This document shows positions 11,295-23,018 of a stretch of 64,000 nt of DNA, piece by piece. The stretch is from Beverwykella pulmonaria (lineage: Eukaryota; Ascomycota; Dothideomycetes; Pleosporales; Melanommataceae). The DNA is taken from positions 458,258-522,257 of the forward strand of contig BCHH01000018.1 of the NCBI GenBank assembly GCA_001599595.1. The letters run 5' to 3'. Every line of letters begins with the position of its first letter. Positions within the stretch are counted from its first letter, which is position 1. The translations under genes and the position numbers were made by a program. The notes under the pieces are model-generated. The model worked only from the letters and a program-made list of their open reading frames with translations. It was not told where the DNA came from and ran no database searches.

Positions 11295-13335
11295 TTACTC
11301 AGAAATTTCAAACATCCCCCAGGGATGGCCATCAGAATCGCGATATGAGGGTCCCGAATTTGGAGCTGGATTAGGAACACGTGTTACCCAATCCGGAAGC
11401 CAATCCGGTGGGTGAGTGCTAGAGCTTGGACTAGGGCTGTGGGTAAGTCCTTCACTTGATCTCCCGGATGTATGGGTATTCGTAGAGCCTGTGCTATTGT
11501 GACTGGGTGGTGCCTTCACTCTGTTAGGTTGTGATGGCATGGTGGTGGGAGCGGGTAAGCAGTGCAGCAGGTGGACCAGCGTATCTTCGTAGTGCGCTGC
11601 TTCAAAGGCTGCTTGGAACATGTTGCAATCTTATCATGTTAGTCAAGCGGGTAGCTCCGATGACCGAGTACTTACCTGAAGCAAGCTCGAAATCGATCTT
11701 GAGAGATCGGTACTGCAGCAAAAGTTCTTTGTTCTCTTGTGGTACATACATGTCACTCCCAGGATTGCCACCTATATATAGTAAGCAGTTACACAGACGA
11801 TGCATTGTGTGGAGAGGTAGGCGTTACATACTTTGAGAGATGAATGAAGCAGATCGGGACTTTCTCCTGGTTTCACCCTTTTCGTTCTCCGCGCTTGAGT
11901 CAAGTAGAAAGTGTAATAGCAAACCCTTTAGGCCTTCCTTCCTGACGGCTTGATCGAACCACAGGAGGGGAAATTCAACCTCTCGGTGTTCAACTTCGCT
12001 AGAAAAATAGGAGAGAGTGTGGTACTGTACGTCATCTCTGTCATTATCTCTCCAGAGATATAATTTTTCCTTGCGCGCCTCGGGCATTTTAGCCGAGGAA
12101 ATCTTTACGACATTGACGCAAGCAATGTTCTTCCTCGCGCGCAAGTCTTCGTGGAATCGCATCGAATAGTTAGTGTTGACGAAAGTGTACTTGATGTTAG
12201 TAGCCTCATCAAAAATGATTTTGCCGCCTTGATTTATTACGACTTTCTGTTGGCCAGGAAACCTAACCGACGTCTCATCGCTATATGTGCTATGAACGGT
12301 GTGGGGGGTCAAGTCTGTCCTTGGTACCAACACTAGAGGAGAAGTCAGCGTCTGCACAGTTGTCCTAGGCTTGCAGAGAGTACATTTGTGCTCGAGGGTA
12401 ATGTAATTCCCCTCGTAATCGCTTCCGGTCCACACAATGGTATGGGGTTTCGACGATGACCTTTGATATCCGTCCAAAGAGTACTCGCGGTACTTCAATC
12501 GCCTGTGCTTATCAGCACGGGCAGTCCGCCGACGCTCGAACGCAGTATACTCACACAGTCGCCATCAACGCGCCGTTGGAGCGTCTGCGCGGTGGCCAGT
12601 TCCAGATTGGGCGGGTGGTACCAGCTGGACTGTGCTCACACGGAAGCGGCAGGTCCCACTGGCACTGAACCCAGAATCGCGACGGTGCTGCAGCCAGAAC
12701 CTCTGTCGCGGGCAGTCTCTTATCCTTCTTCAAGTCGGCTTCCACACAGAACTGCTCCCACAATTCTTGCAGGATTGTCGCATATTTCCTTAGCTCCTTG
12801 GGTCTGTCTCTGTGCTGTACTGCGGGGAGCTTCATGGTTTCAACGGATGTTCTGACGCGTAGGAGGTCGAGAAAGAGCGCCTTGAAGGTAGAGTCGGACG
12901 GTGACCTGTCTTCGAAGGAAGCATTGCAACGCCAGGGAGCTGGTTAGCCTGTTCGTCCGCGGTTTGTAGGGAGCTAACTCACAATGCAAACTGTACCAGG
13001 AAGGCGAGAATGTCGATGCTCTGGAGTGTGACATGATGCTCCACCTGGAGTAACTCTCCCTGGCTTGGGCGCCGCAACTTGGAGCTCCAAGAGTGCCTCT
13101 TCTTTGTTTCCGGGCTAGTAAGGTGAGTTTCGCACGCGCTAAGGGGGCTGTCGAAGAGGTCGGCGCAGGAAAAGATGTCCCCGTACGAAGCAACGAGGTC
13201 GGCTAGGCCCACGAGGATGCATTTCATGCGTTGGAGAAGTTGTATATGGTTCGTATTCCCATCGTCACCTTCGGGAAGGGGCTGGAGAGACCGATCGATT
13301 CGGTTGATGTAAAGATTGAGATCAGCCAAGGCCAT
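11295..13335 (-). CDS. Five-exon protein of unknown family (601 residues)
   Basis: Exons 13335-12983, 12905-12555, 12502-11832, 11771-11676 and 11629-11295 join in frame through introns of 77, 52, 60 and 46 bases and give 601 residues. No domain is recognised. The first 120 residues are helical-looking and leucine-rich (LNLYINRIDRSL onward). The middle holds a CTLC pair, and residues 250-450 look like a globular mixed fold. The end is a Ser/Thr/Pro-rich linker followed by WLPDWVTRVPNP and DGHPWGMFEISE. No signal peptide or membrane helix is seen, so it is probably cytosolic or nuclear. An alternative first exon starting at 13509 (MKQPGAF) could splice at 13463 to an acceptor before 13352, which would then overlap the transporter promoter. 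It converges with the kinase and diverges from the transporter gene. Confidence 0.65.
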
Positions 13336-13676
13336 TGCAGAGAAGCGGGATCCTGTGCCCACGCCGTGCCCCCCAGGGGAGCAAGCGTCGTTGGACTTGA
13401 AGACGGAACCCTTGCAAGAGCAAAGAGCGTCGCAGCAAGACTGAGAAAGAGACTACCTACTCATAGGATTGCTAGGCTGCACGTCGCTGAAGGCCCCAGG
13501 CTGTTTCATTGCGCCCTCCCCCGCGCCTACTGGCCAGGGTGGTGCGTCCCACGCACTCAACCGCCCACGTGCGCTCCGTATCCGGACGAGGCTCTCCAGC
13601 TGGCAGCCTCTCCTTTCTTCATACACACTGGTCGCGGTTGCGTTTGCGAAGAGCTGGCTGCTGCTCACGATCTACC

Positions 13677-16057
13677 ATGGCTTCAACGACTGGGAGCGGG
13701 AGCGGGAACCAGGGCGGTGCACATGTCGACCGAGCGCGCCAGCAAGCATCCCCGCTGCCGATTCGCGACCAGGCTACCCAAAACCAGGGCCAGCAGCGGT
13801 CGCTGTACCGTCGCCGGCCTGCGCACCGCCGCGTGGGATCAGGGCTCGGGTTTCGTAACTTGGTCATCGAAGCAGAGCGCCATGAGTTCCTTCGGGTAAC
13901 GTTGGATCGGAGAGACTCCTCCTTCTAGGTCCGCGGCTAATTGGTTCGCAGGAGAAGAAAGAGCAGCTAAAATACATCACAGACCAGCTCGACGAGAACG
14001 GCTTCGACTGGGGCGTCTTCCTGGTGGCAGCATCGGGCTTCCTAACGGACTCGTATCTTTTGTTCGTCACCAACACCGTCATTCCGTCCATTATCTATGT
14101 CTACATGCACGACAAGCCTGCCGAAGCCAGCACATTCGAGCTGTGGATCAACCTCACAACCCTGCTGGGCTCTATTGTCGGTCAAATTCTATTTGGCTTT
14201 TTGGCCGACCTGCTGGGGAGAACCAGCCTCTATGGATGGGAGCTGATCATCGTTATCATCTCGACGCTCGGATTCGCCTTCACCTCCCAAGGCATTATCC
14301 CAACCGCACCAATACAGCGGCTAGCTCCCTCCTTGGATCTGAAGGCATCATTCTACTGCTGGCGCTTCGTCCAAGGTGTAGGTATTGGCGCCGAGTACCC
14401 TCTGAGCGCTGTTTTAACAGCAGAGTGGGCTTCGGTCGACCATCGCGCTCGAATGCTCGCAGCAGTGTTTGCCATGCAGCCACTTGGACAACTTTTTGCT
14501 GCTATTGCTGGATTCTCGGCTATTTCCATTGTCGATACCAAGTACGGACTAGCGGACAAGATTCGAGGCAACGGTGGCGTCTATGACGATTATACTCGCG
14601 CAGTTGTTGACCGAGTTTGGAGGGGCATCGTCTTGTTTGGAGCTGTTCCTTCCATTTTGGCATTGATATTTCGCTTCTACCTCCCCGATCCTGGTAGATA
14701 CACATTAGAGGTGCAGGAAGACCTTGACCAAGCAGTGGAGGACACTGAAAGACAACTCTCGAGGCAATGGTTTGCGCATTGGAAGAAGTTTTGGCCCTGG
14801 AAAAACAAGCCGGCCGTGGCCCCAGAGAATATCGAGCTGCCACAGGCGCACCAGAGACACCAAGGGACCGAACACACCCAAGACACGTCCAGCAGTGATC
14901 CTCCACAACCACGTGATCATAAACAATCATTCGGTGACTTTTGGACTTATCTTTTGAAAGAGGAGAACATCACGCTACTCTTCGGCACTTGTTCGACGTG
15001 GTTTCTCCTGGATGTAGTCTTTTACGGACTTGGAATCAGTAGTCCTCACATGCTTGCCGTGGTGTGGGCTAACCAGCCGGCGCCTTCGATAGGCAATGAA
15101 GAAGCCAAGCCCTGGAATCCAGATCCAACCCATCCAGACGACACAATTGTCGATGTCTTGAAAAGGAACTCGAGAGAGCTAATTCTGACTTCGGCATTAG
15201 GTGCCCTTGGTGGAAGCATTCTGCTGATTATTTTTATTAACCGGTTCCGGCGAAAGTGGCTGCTCCAATGGTCATTCTTGGTACTATCTGGATTTCTCCT
15301 GGCTACTGCCCTCACTATGCGATACTTCTTTGGGACTGGAAAATGGAAAGTAACATTTGCATTCTACATAGTCTGCCAGATTCTTTTCAACTTTGGTGAG
15401 TGGACTAGAGTTGAGGATGAACTTTTTTGTTGCTGAAGAATAATTGCAGGGCCCAATACACTTACTTTCTTGTTCCCCGCGGAGATTTTCCCAACACGAT
15501 ATCGATGTTTTTGTCACGGCATCTCCGCTGCTAGTGGAAAACTCGGATCTGTAATCATTCGTATCGCTCTACAACGTACACTCCACGGAGACAACGTCCC
15601 GGATGAATTCAATCACCGAGCGAAAAAGCTTTTCTGGGTTATGATCGGCTTTATGTTCACCATGGCTGCGGGGTTCGTAGTTACAAAGATATTCGTTCCA
15701 GATGTGCAGGAATCCAGAGGGCGAGGTAAAGACAAGCGTTTCGTAAGCAAAACGTTAGAAGAGCTAGCTCCAGGTCTTTCTGCGCCAAGGATGGAGAAAC
15801 AATCTCTTGGTGCGCGCTGGTTTAAAGACCATTGGCCAGCATGGCTGACCCCGAGCGGAAAAAGAGACAACGGGAAAGCGGTTTCTGAGCGCGCACCTGC
15901 AGTATCCCCTGACCAAAGTCAACAGCCACCAAATATGGATGACTCGCAAAACACGGGCGGTTTTCAGAGCCGCGGTGGGCCTACAGACTGGGATGGTCAT
16001 TCGGGACAAGAGTCGATATCACATGCCTCTCTATCAATGGGAGACCGGGGGTTTTAA
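13677..16057 (+). CDS. Phosphate:H+ symporter-like MFS permease (PHO84-type)
   Basis: Exons 13677-13895, 13952-15395 and 15450-16057 give 756 residues. The N-terminal block [17 protein letters not shown] opens the first membrane helix, as in PHO84-type permeases. [14 protein letters not shown] is the loop 2-3 motif of the major facilitator superfamily, and [11 protein letters not shown] lies in helix 4. The third exon opens with the family block [19 protein letters not shown] followed by [10 protein letters not shown]. Family knowledge: such proteins take up phosphate (or related glycerophosphodiesters) with protons at the plasma membrane. Fungal members are usually about 550-600 residues. 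This one has an Arg/Gln-rich N-terminal tail, a large charged central loop and a 120-residue Ser/Gly-rich C-terminal tail. The substrate is inferred from family only. It diverges from the unknown gene at 13335 and converges with the Kelch gene. Confidence 0.82.
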
Positions 16058-16907
16058 ACCTTGGGAGTGAAGGGTGGGGGTAAAGTAGTCTAAGGAATAA
16101 GACAACTTAGGAAATGAATGCTTTGCTTAAATACTGATCCTCATATTAGTACGTATAGATACTTGCTATGCTGCAATCCACACCAACGCATCAAATCTTT
16201 CAGCAAAGCTAATTCTTGATGTGGTGCGAAAGGAAGGCCGCCGATTTCGTGCTGTGCCTCATGGATGCATACACTGAAACAGCACCCACCATGACATCTT
16301 ACCCGCGTACTATTCAACACCGATGAGGGTCCAGCACAGCCCACAACATCGCCGATGATTTATCGAACGGTTAGTCAAGTTCTCGCGAAGCCGTCTTCTA
16401 CATACAGGTGGATGTATGAATATAATAATGTGATTGAGAATTTCATTCAGGATTTCAGCTATTGGTCCAAGTTTATCTCGACTTGATTAGTTGTATCAAT
16501 GTATATTTTCGAGCTCTTGCTGAATAAAATTGAGCTAAAGAGTACAGGAGCCTCGCCTTCCATTAAGTTTTAATTTATTAACGTACTTTACAAGCGAGCC
16601 GTCCACCCCAAATTACTAGTAAAAGTTTGTGCGGGCATTTCTTGTGTTCGTACTTTAAAATTACGCCCAAGCAGTATATTTCTATATAGCATTTTTCGGT
16701 TTACAAAGGAAGATTACTAACAACCTGATAGGTGTTGTTTTCAAAGGTCCGCCATTACATCATAAATTAGATTCCCCATGGTCGTCTCCTTCTCAACACT
16801 AGGAATACTCAAATCAAATTTCATTCATCCTGGACCCAATTTGTCATGAACTTTCGCATAGAGCATTAAAACCATGTTTATGCATTTTCGATCCGTATTG
16901 GTGATCA
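16058..16907. other. AT-rich intergenic region
   Basis: Lies between two converging genes, so it should hold both 3' UTRs. It is clearly AT-richer than its surroundings from about 16380 on. No coding motif, structured RNA or repeat is recognised. Confidence 0.4.
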
Positions 16908-19230
16908 CTAGGTCCCAGCACCTCTGGGTGGATGCTGTGCGAAATAGGGTTCGATACCCGCGATATTCAATGCTTGTGGCTGCTGCTCAGTATTAAAGCC
17001 CAGCGGAGACCTCACATTGGGCATCTCTTGGGCTGGTTGAGATCCTACGTCGGGCAGCTCCTGTGCTACGGCGACAGGTGAACGAGGTACCTGGCTATTA
17101 TAGCTAACCGGCGAAGACTGCAAAGGGTGGATGTAGCTTTGATCACTAGGAGTGCGGTAGTGTCGTGTGGCCAGTCCTTCTTTATCGAATTGTGTTGGAG
17201 ATCGTGGGTAATCCGGAGCTGTTAATCCGTACTGTGACAATGCCGGGTCAGAGGGTGGTGGTGGCGAGCTTTGAGGCGTGTGCGTGTACTGGGTAACGCT
17301 TGGTGAAAGGAAAGATCCTTGATGTGTTGAAGTTGGAGGCGCATTAATGTTGGTCATGGATTGTGGGACGGTTTCTGATGCGGGAGGCATGTTGTTTGTT
17401 TCGGTTCTTCTCCTCCGTCGGCGGCGGCGAATGCACAGACAGATGCCAGCCACGGCGGTAATCAGCAGCAGCCCTCCTAGACCTCCTCCCACAGCGTTGG
17501 CAATCAAAGTCTTTTTTTTTGAGTCGTTAGGCGTGGATATAGCCGAGCTGGAAGCCGGGGGGGGAGTGGCGGTTGGTGTGGGGATGTATCGCGTAGGCGT
17601 CCTCGTCGTTGGCGTATAAGGGCGCTGGAATTCTCCTTGCAAGTCTCTGTGTGCCCACCCGCCGGTTGGAGCGAGCACAGTTGCGCCGCCTGTCGCTCCA
17701 CCACCTACTGACTTGGCGATCTCTGTTGGTACTTTGTATGCAGTCACATTTGGATTAAATGCCGCCCATTTCGCACCCTTAGCATTTGCCTTGCCGAGAT
17801 CTAGACCGTGCTGGGCGTAAATAATCGGGACATCGCAGTCGGTAGTGTGGTTGGGAAATGTCCCTCCCATAATAATCATTTGTGAGTTCTCGATAACGTC
17901 GCATGTGAGTGAGTGATGAGGGAAGGGGTCCCCGAAGCCATCTTCTTCTGTTGGATAGAACTTTTCGCAGAGTTAGTCCTCTCCACAATTACTTGCCAGT
18001 TCAGAGAGACTGCTAGCTCACCTTAATCCACGTGAAAGATGGGAGACTTAGTATCCATACGTCTCCATAACCAACCCCATCCCCGACCGAAGCACCGCCG
18101 TAGAGATAACTAAGGATTTCATCAGTGTATGTTTTGCGAATATAATCAGTTCACGAACATATTGTAAGATGAGCGGTCGTCAGCCCACGCGGCTCCAGCA
18201 CAGAATCTTCGCCGGTTCCCAGGGATTTCCTTGCCACTTGCAGTCTGCGTGTACCACTTATTATTTGCGATATCATATAAATGAATCTCCTGTGAGTAGT
18301 TAGAGCGGCAGGAATTGATCAGTCTACGTGGGACCTACAGTCATTGGGAGCTGGCCTTATTAGCTATCTAAGAAAGAGTTGGATAGATAGAAAAACTCAC
18401 TGCCGTTGCTGTCCCATTACCATAGGGAAACTGAATCCCCCCAAAATATACTAGAAAGCCACCATCTCCAACAGGCAGGTATATCATTACTCCCTCCGCG
18501 CGCGGAATATCGTCTGGCCCGGTTTGGTTTCTAAATGAATTTGTAATTATATCATAGACAAGCATGTTCTTTAGTGCTGTGCGTGGTTGGTATCCCGGAA
18601 CGGACGTATTCGTCAGCCAGCCCCCGTAGTAATAACCCTTTCCTATATCTTGCACTGCGACACCAGCACCTTCCATCATCAGCATTTGCCTGTCTAGAGT
18701 TAAAAGAAAGCATACCCCAGGAAGCCCGACGTATGTCTGTTGTGCTCGCATTAGACATGTTCCAGGTATTGTAAACAATGTCGTAGTACCAAAGCCTAAA
18801 GTCTTCAGGCTTGTCATTCCCATACTCGCCTCCATATAGATAAACAATCTTATTGGCCATGTCAGCCCATAGTATCCCGCCGTGGACAGAAGGGACGGAT
18901 TCGTTCTTCGCTAGGACGTATTCCTGGGGAAAGCCTTGGTTATCTACATCAAGGTTACCGTACTTCAGCCATGTACCTTGCGGCAATAGGTTAGCGTGAA
19001 CGTAATATGTTCTAAGCTTCAACAGGACTCATACTAGTATAGTTGATGGATCCCTCTGAGAGAGGTGACCAGTTGACCAAGCCTCCATCAATATAAAGCC
19101 TGCGATCAACTATAGTAGTTTGATGGCTGTGGATGCGGCAGAAGTCCTTGAGCGGGTCCTTTTGAGCGATGGAAAGTGACACAAAGAAGAGAAATATAAT
19201 AAGACTACACATTATGTTTACTGAATGCAT
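16908..19230 (-). CDS. Kelch-repeat single-pass membrane protein
   Basis: Seven exons: 19230-19035, 18976-18716, 18669-18401, 18350-18339, 18289-18159, 18109-18022 and 17960-16908, total 669 residues. A signal peptide (MCSLIIFLFFVSLSIAQ) is followed by Kelch blades with their usual signatures, for example VYLYGGEYG, WGAGVAVQDIGKGYYYGGW, LVYFGGIQ and IYLYGGASVGDG. The ectodomain ends near GGTFPNHTTDCDVP. A Pro/Thr-rich stalk leads to one membrane helix (about GGGLGGLLLITAVAGICLCI), a run of eight arginines and a Ser/Pro-rich cytoplasmic tail. Exon 4 is only 12 bases (LPMT); without it the Kelch strand reading ATALPMTEIHLYD would be broken. The family is common in filamentous fungi as wall or surface proteins of unknown role. 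The intron at 18670-18715 has other possible acceptors; the chosen one restores the expected Kelch strand. Confidence 0.78.
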
Positions 19231-20375
19231 AGACGCGGGACGGAATCAAGGCTGAGACTGCTTGAGAGGACATGAAGCTTTAAAAGGGATCAGCTGGATA
19301 GCCAGGTAAACTCCGGCTTTTTCTTCGAGATTTGGCCCAATCATTGATGCCAATATTGCATGTCTCGCCATCAGGCGAGCGTGATGTTGTCACTGGCCTC
19401 ACTATCCAGATTTGTGTGTTCTGGCGTTGGTTTCTACAAGCCACCATGCAAGCCCTTAACGACGAGCTGGAAAGGACGAGTCTGGTGGTAGAAGGTGGCG
19501 ACTTGACAAGTCTAAACGGGAATTAAAAACGTGAAGAGCGAGACAATAGTCGGAAATTGGCGCTCATGAGGAGCGAGATGCGGATGAGGGCCGTCAAACA
19601 TCCATTAGATGACGAGAAGGGAATTGTGGCGGTAGGCCGCGAGAATTGAATGTTCGGCTATGGGGAAGCGCCTCTCTCGCGGCACAGGAAAAAGGAAAAA
19701 AAAAGTGAGCATATAAGTCAGTATACACTGCCGGTCAAGGCTGAGGGGTGGCTGAACATGTTGGGGGTGCATTAGTTCATGTATCACGAAGTGGTTCGAG
19801 ATTTTGACACCTTCGACCAAAGCGCGCTATCCAAATCTGATCTAGTTTACAATACATAACGTTGACGTTATTTGAGAACAAACATTTATTCACACCTTCT
19901 AGGCCAAGCAAAATGGTATATCGTCACTTTTAGCGCTTCCCTTGACACTTGCCATGGGTAGCGTTACGAAGAACATTAACTGTCTAGTAGGAGCATGGTG
20001 CTAGTCTTAGCTGGTTAAGTAGTGTAGGACGCATGTGTACCCGCAAATGCTGATAAACGCGACTGCGGCTAACCTTATTTACTAACCCGACTCTCTAAGA
20101 TGGTAGATTACCACGTGCCTCCTAATCAAGATAATAATACTTGCAGGAAATGAGAATATATAAAGAAAGGCAAAGAAAAAGTATTGAGTTCAATAAAGTG
20201 TGAGAGCAGTACTGGCAGGGAACAAAACGAAGAGATGGATCAGAGGTACACAGACTTGATTCATCAGATTCGAGACGAATCCTTGAGGATTCTCAGGGGG
20301 ATTTGGAGATACTATATATGGGGCGTATCACGTGATGTGACGAGTAGACACGCGGCCCAATAGGCTCTGTGGGTC
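19231..20375. other. Intergenic, possible LTR-like trace
   Basis: No gene is recognised. At about 20150-20200 the forward strand carries a TATATAAAG run and, 35 bases on, AATAAAG, a spacing seen in retrotransposon LTRs. I could not find matching ends or a second copy, so this is only a hint. The first 100 bases should be the promoter and leader of the Kelch gene. Confidence 0.3.
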
Positions 20376-20615
20376 CTATGGAGAAGGCCCTTCGGGAAGC
20401 AGAAGTACCTCTCGCAAGAACCACTTGACAAATTCGGCAAGAGTGATCGAATGTTGCTGTCGTGACGCCAGTCGAAGAGCTTCATCGTCGCTGACTGTTA
20501 TATAGGAAGCGACCACCTCCACGGGCTCAACAGGGAGCTGTCCAAAAGGCAATTTCATGGCTAAGTGCTTCGGGATAGGGTCGGGCAGGCTTTGACGGAA
20601 TATCTTATTCTCCAA
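20376..20615 (-). CDS. Open frame fragment, perhaps a broken gene
   Basis: The reverse strand encodes a protein-like stretch (IPKHLAMKLPFGQLPVEP onward, ending LLLPEGPSP). A separate frame upstream starts MTPTSSNFLV at 20670 and would need a frame change near 20630 to join it; no convincing donor and acceptor connect them. It ends 250 bases before the pogo insertion. It may be a decayed gene or a chance frame. No family recognised. Confidence 0.2.
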   Translation of the reverse strand: MENKIFRQSLPDPIPKHLAMKLPFGQLPVEPVEVVASYITVSDDEALRLASRQQHSITLAEFVKWFLREVLLLPEGPSP

Positions 20616-20870
20616 TTACTCCTGCTAGTATAATTCGAGACGAGGAAGTTGGATGAAGTAGGTGTCATGTTGTAGACGTTCGATGGCCTCCTTTTGCATG
20701 CATGATGGGAACTTGCGGGTTGGCTTGGCCTTAAGTGGACGTTATAAAATCGAAAATTCCCCGCTGGACACATGGGGAGTGGAAGCAAGTAAAGGAGGCT
20801 TGAGGTAAGGCGAGAATGCAGTGGAAAGGGTCTGGTGTTAACATTGTGGACGTCAGAGTGGGTGTTAGTA

Positions 20871-20923
20871 AGCTTGGCTATATAGTTTCCGGCCACATAT
20901 CGTTTCCGGCCACCCCACCAAAA
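20871..20923 (+). repeat. Left terminal inverted repeat of the pogo element
   Basis: 53 bases starting AGCTTGGCTATATAG and ending CACCAAAA, identical to the reverse complement of 22609-22661. Inside, the 11-mer TTTCCGGCCAC occurs twice in tandem, spaced 16 bases start to start, a likely pair of transposase binding sites. Confidence 0.93.
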
Positions 20924-20972
20924 CGTGTCCCTATCAATTCAACGCGATTTATCACAACACCACCTATTCAAT

Positions 20973-22571
20973 ATGGATGCCAGAGAAGTTGCGATTGGGC
21001 TTGCTATCCAGGATTTCCATGCAGGCGTTTACAAGAGCCAGAGAGCTGCTGCTAAGGCGTATGGCATCCCTCGAAGCACGCTTCAGGATCGATTGAAGGG
21101 TGCGACGGATAGCATCACCAGTCATCAACACCAGCAGCGGCTGAGCCCTGAACAAGAAGACTTCCTAGTTCAATGGATACTCGAAGAGGACGCGCGCGCC
21201 TGTCCTCCCTCACACGCCAGAGCCCGAGAAATGGCCAATCAAATCCTACGAATGAATGGCGATCATAATCCTGTCGGCAAGCTCTAGCTCACACACTTCC
21301 TCCAGCGGAATCCACGCGTTGCATCTGTGGTTGGCAAGAAGATTGAGGCTCAAAGAGCTGAGGCAGCTACACCTGAGCAGGTGCGCGCGTTCCTAGAGCT
21401 CTTTGAGGCCACTCGACAGCGGCTTAACATACCTATGGAAGATGTGTACAACATGGATGAGACAGGATGTGCTCTAGGAGTATGTACCAACACAAGAGTC
21501 CTTGCTAGCTCATCAAAAAAGAAGGCTTATGTTAAGTCTCCAGAGAATCGCGAGTGGGTCTCAATAATTGAGTGTGTGTCAGCTACTAGCCAGAGGTTAC
21601 GCTGCCTTATTATTTTTAAGGGCCAGTCTCTACAGACAACGTGGTTCTCACCTGAATTAGTACCTGATTGGCTCTATACAACCTCAGAGAAGGGCTGGAC
21701 ATCAAATGATATTGGCACGAAGTGGCTACGCGATATATTCATTCCAGAGACTGCTCGGCCTAGGACCCAGCCTATACTACTCATCCTGGACGGCCACGGC
21801 AGCCATATTGATATAGAGTTTCAATGGCTTTGTAAACAGCATCAAATACACCTTCTCTATCTACCTCCTCATTCTTCGCACATCCTACAGCCTCTAGATC
21901 TAGCTCCTTTCTCTGTTATCAAGTCAGCCTATCAAAACCAGATTCGCGAACTAGCCTCACTTGATGATGCTGCACCTGTCAAGAAGGAACGATTTGTTCA
22001 ATGCTACAACATGGCTAGAGATCAAGGCCTTACAGAGAGAGTAATTCAAGCAGGCTGGCGAGCTACTAGCATCTGTCCATTGAACATAGAGCTTGTAGTA
22101 GGATCCTCACAAGTTCAGCAGAGGCCATCTACCCTAGAGCATCTCAGGCAGCCTCTGTTACCAATTAATACACTCTTTACTACCCCCCAAAAGCCTCAAG
22201 ATTTCTATGTTGCTCAGCAGAGGCTGCAGCGCACAGAAAACCTCACCCGTAGTACTCGGCTAGTACTGCAAAAAGCAGGCAAGGCTCTCTCAGCTGCAAA
22301 CACAAGAGCAGCCGCCCTGGAGGAGAAGAATCGAAGGTTGGAACATCAACTAGAGGCTATCAGCTCTACTAGGCCGAGGAAGCGTGTTCAGGTTGATCCA
22401 AATGATCGATTTGCCAATATAGAGAATATCATGAGTGCTATCCAGCAGTCGGCTGCTGAGCAAGCTCAACGCAGCAAAACTACTGCTGCAGAGGCTGCAG
22501 AAAAGGCCGCGATGGCTGCTGCAGCTGCAACCCTTGAATCTATGTGTAATCAATGGCAATTATCTATGTAA
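20973..22571 (+). pseudogene. pogo/Fot transposase with one internal stop
   Basis: A single frame of 533 codons, broken only by TAG at 21285-21287 in a place where the family has Trp (the HTH_CENPB region before LTHFLQRNP). Domains in order: a Psq-type helix-turn-helix (KSQRAAAKAYGIPRSTLQDRL, residues about 21-41), a CENP-B-like second DNA-binding domain, then a DDE_1 catalytic domain with Asp in YNMDETG, Asp in LILDGHGSH and the third acidic residue in HSSHILQPLD. A coiled coil rich in Ala, Glu and Gln closes the protein. The three catalytic residues and the ends are intact, so one nonsense codon seems to be the only lesion. TGG to TAG equals C-to-T at CpA on the other strand. Confidence 0.88.
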
Positions 22572-22608
22572 ATAACGAGGTTGTGGGGAATATTTGTCGG
22601 ATGTCCGA

Positions 22609-22661
22609 TTTTGGTGGGGTGGCCGGAAACGATATGTGGCCGGAAACTATATAGCCAAGCT
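22609..22661 (-). repeat. Right terminal inverted repeat of the pogo element
   Basis: Perfect inverted copy of the left 53-base end, including both internal 11-mers. Confidence 0.93.
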
Positions 22662-23018
22662 TAGTGAGCCGGAGAATGTTTGACAGTTTGAGTGACAGGG
22701 GTGTGCACGGACCAGCCGAATTAATCGAGAGAGGATGAAAGCGACCACTCAGGCCCCACTACGACATATCACTTCCACTGCCACCCGCACAACCACCCAC
22801 ACAGTCCTTTCAGTTGTTCACAATACTACTTGTAACCCTCTCACTACTATACCACGCTGCCTGGATCAGGCAGCGAGACACCCACACGATACAACACCAT
22901 ACGGCACCCGCGCAAGACAGGTGCGGAACACGCAACTTCCGGCGGCAAAATCCACGGCAGTGTGCTAATAACCCCCAGAGCAGAGCGCAGCACAGCAGCC
23001 TCTGGCACGTGTAGGAAG

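Larger units (their letters stand above)
20871..22661 (+). mobile_element. pogo/Fot-type DNA transposon (Tc1-mariner superfamily)
   Basis: A 1,791-base element bounded by 53-base perfect inverted repeats and flanked on both sides by TA (20869-20870 and 22662-22663), the target duplication of this superfamily. It carries one transposase gene. Both ends are intact and match perfectly over 53 bases, so insertion is recent or the element has been under selection to keep its ends. Confidence 0.93.

Noticed and set aside
16940..16960. tRNA B-box-like GGTTCGATACC
   Set aside because: It lies inside the coding sequence of the Kelch protein tail, and I see no A box or cloverleaf around it.
18693..18715. 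A 22-base intron in the Kelch gene
   Set aside because: Keeps frame but is too short to be spliced; the 46-base version restores the Kelch strand better.
19012..19034. A 23-base intron after the first Kelch exon
   Set aside because: Too short; a 58-base intron with a CTAAC branch site fits.
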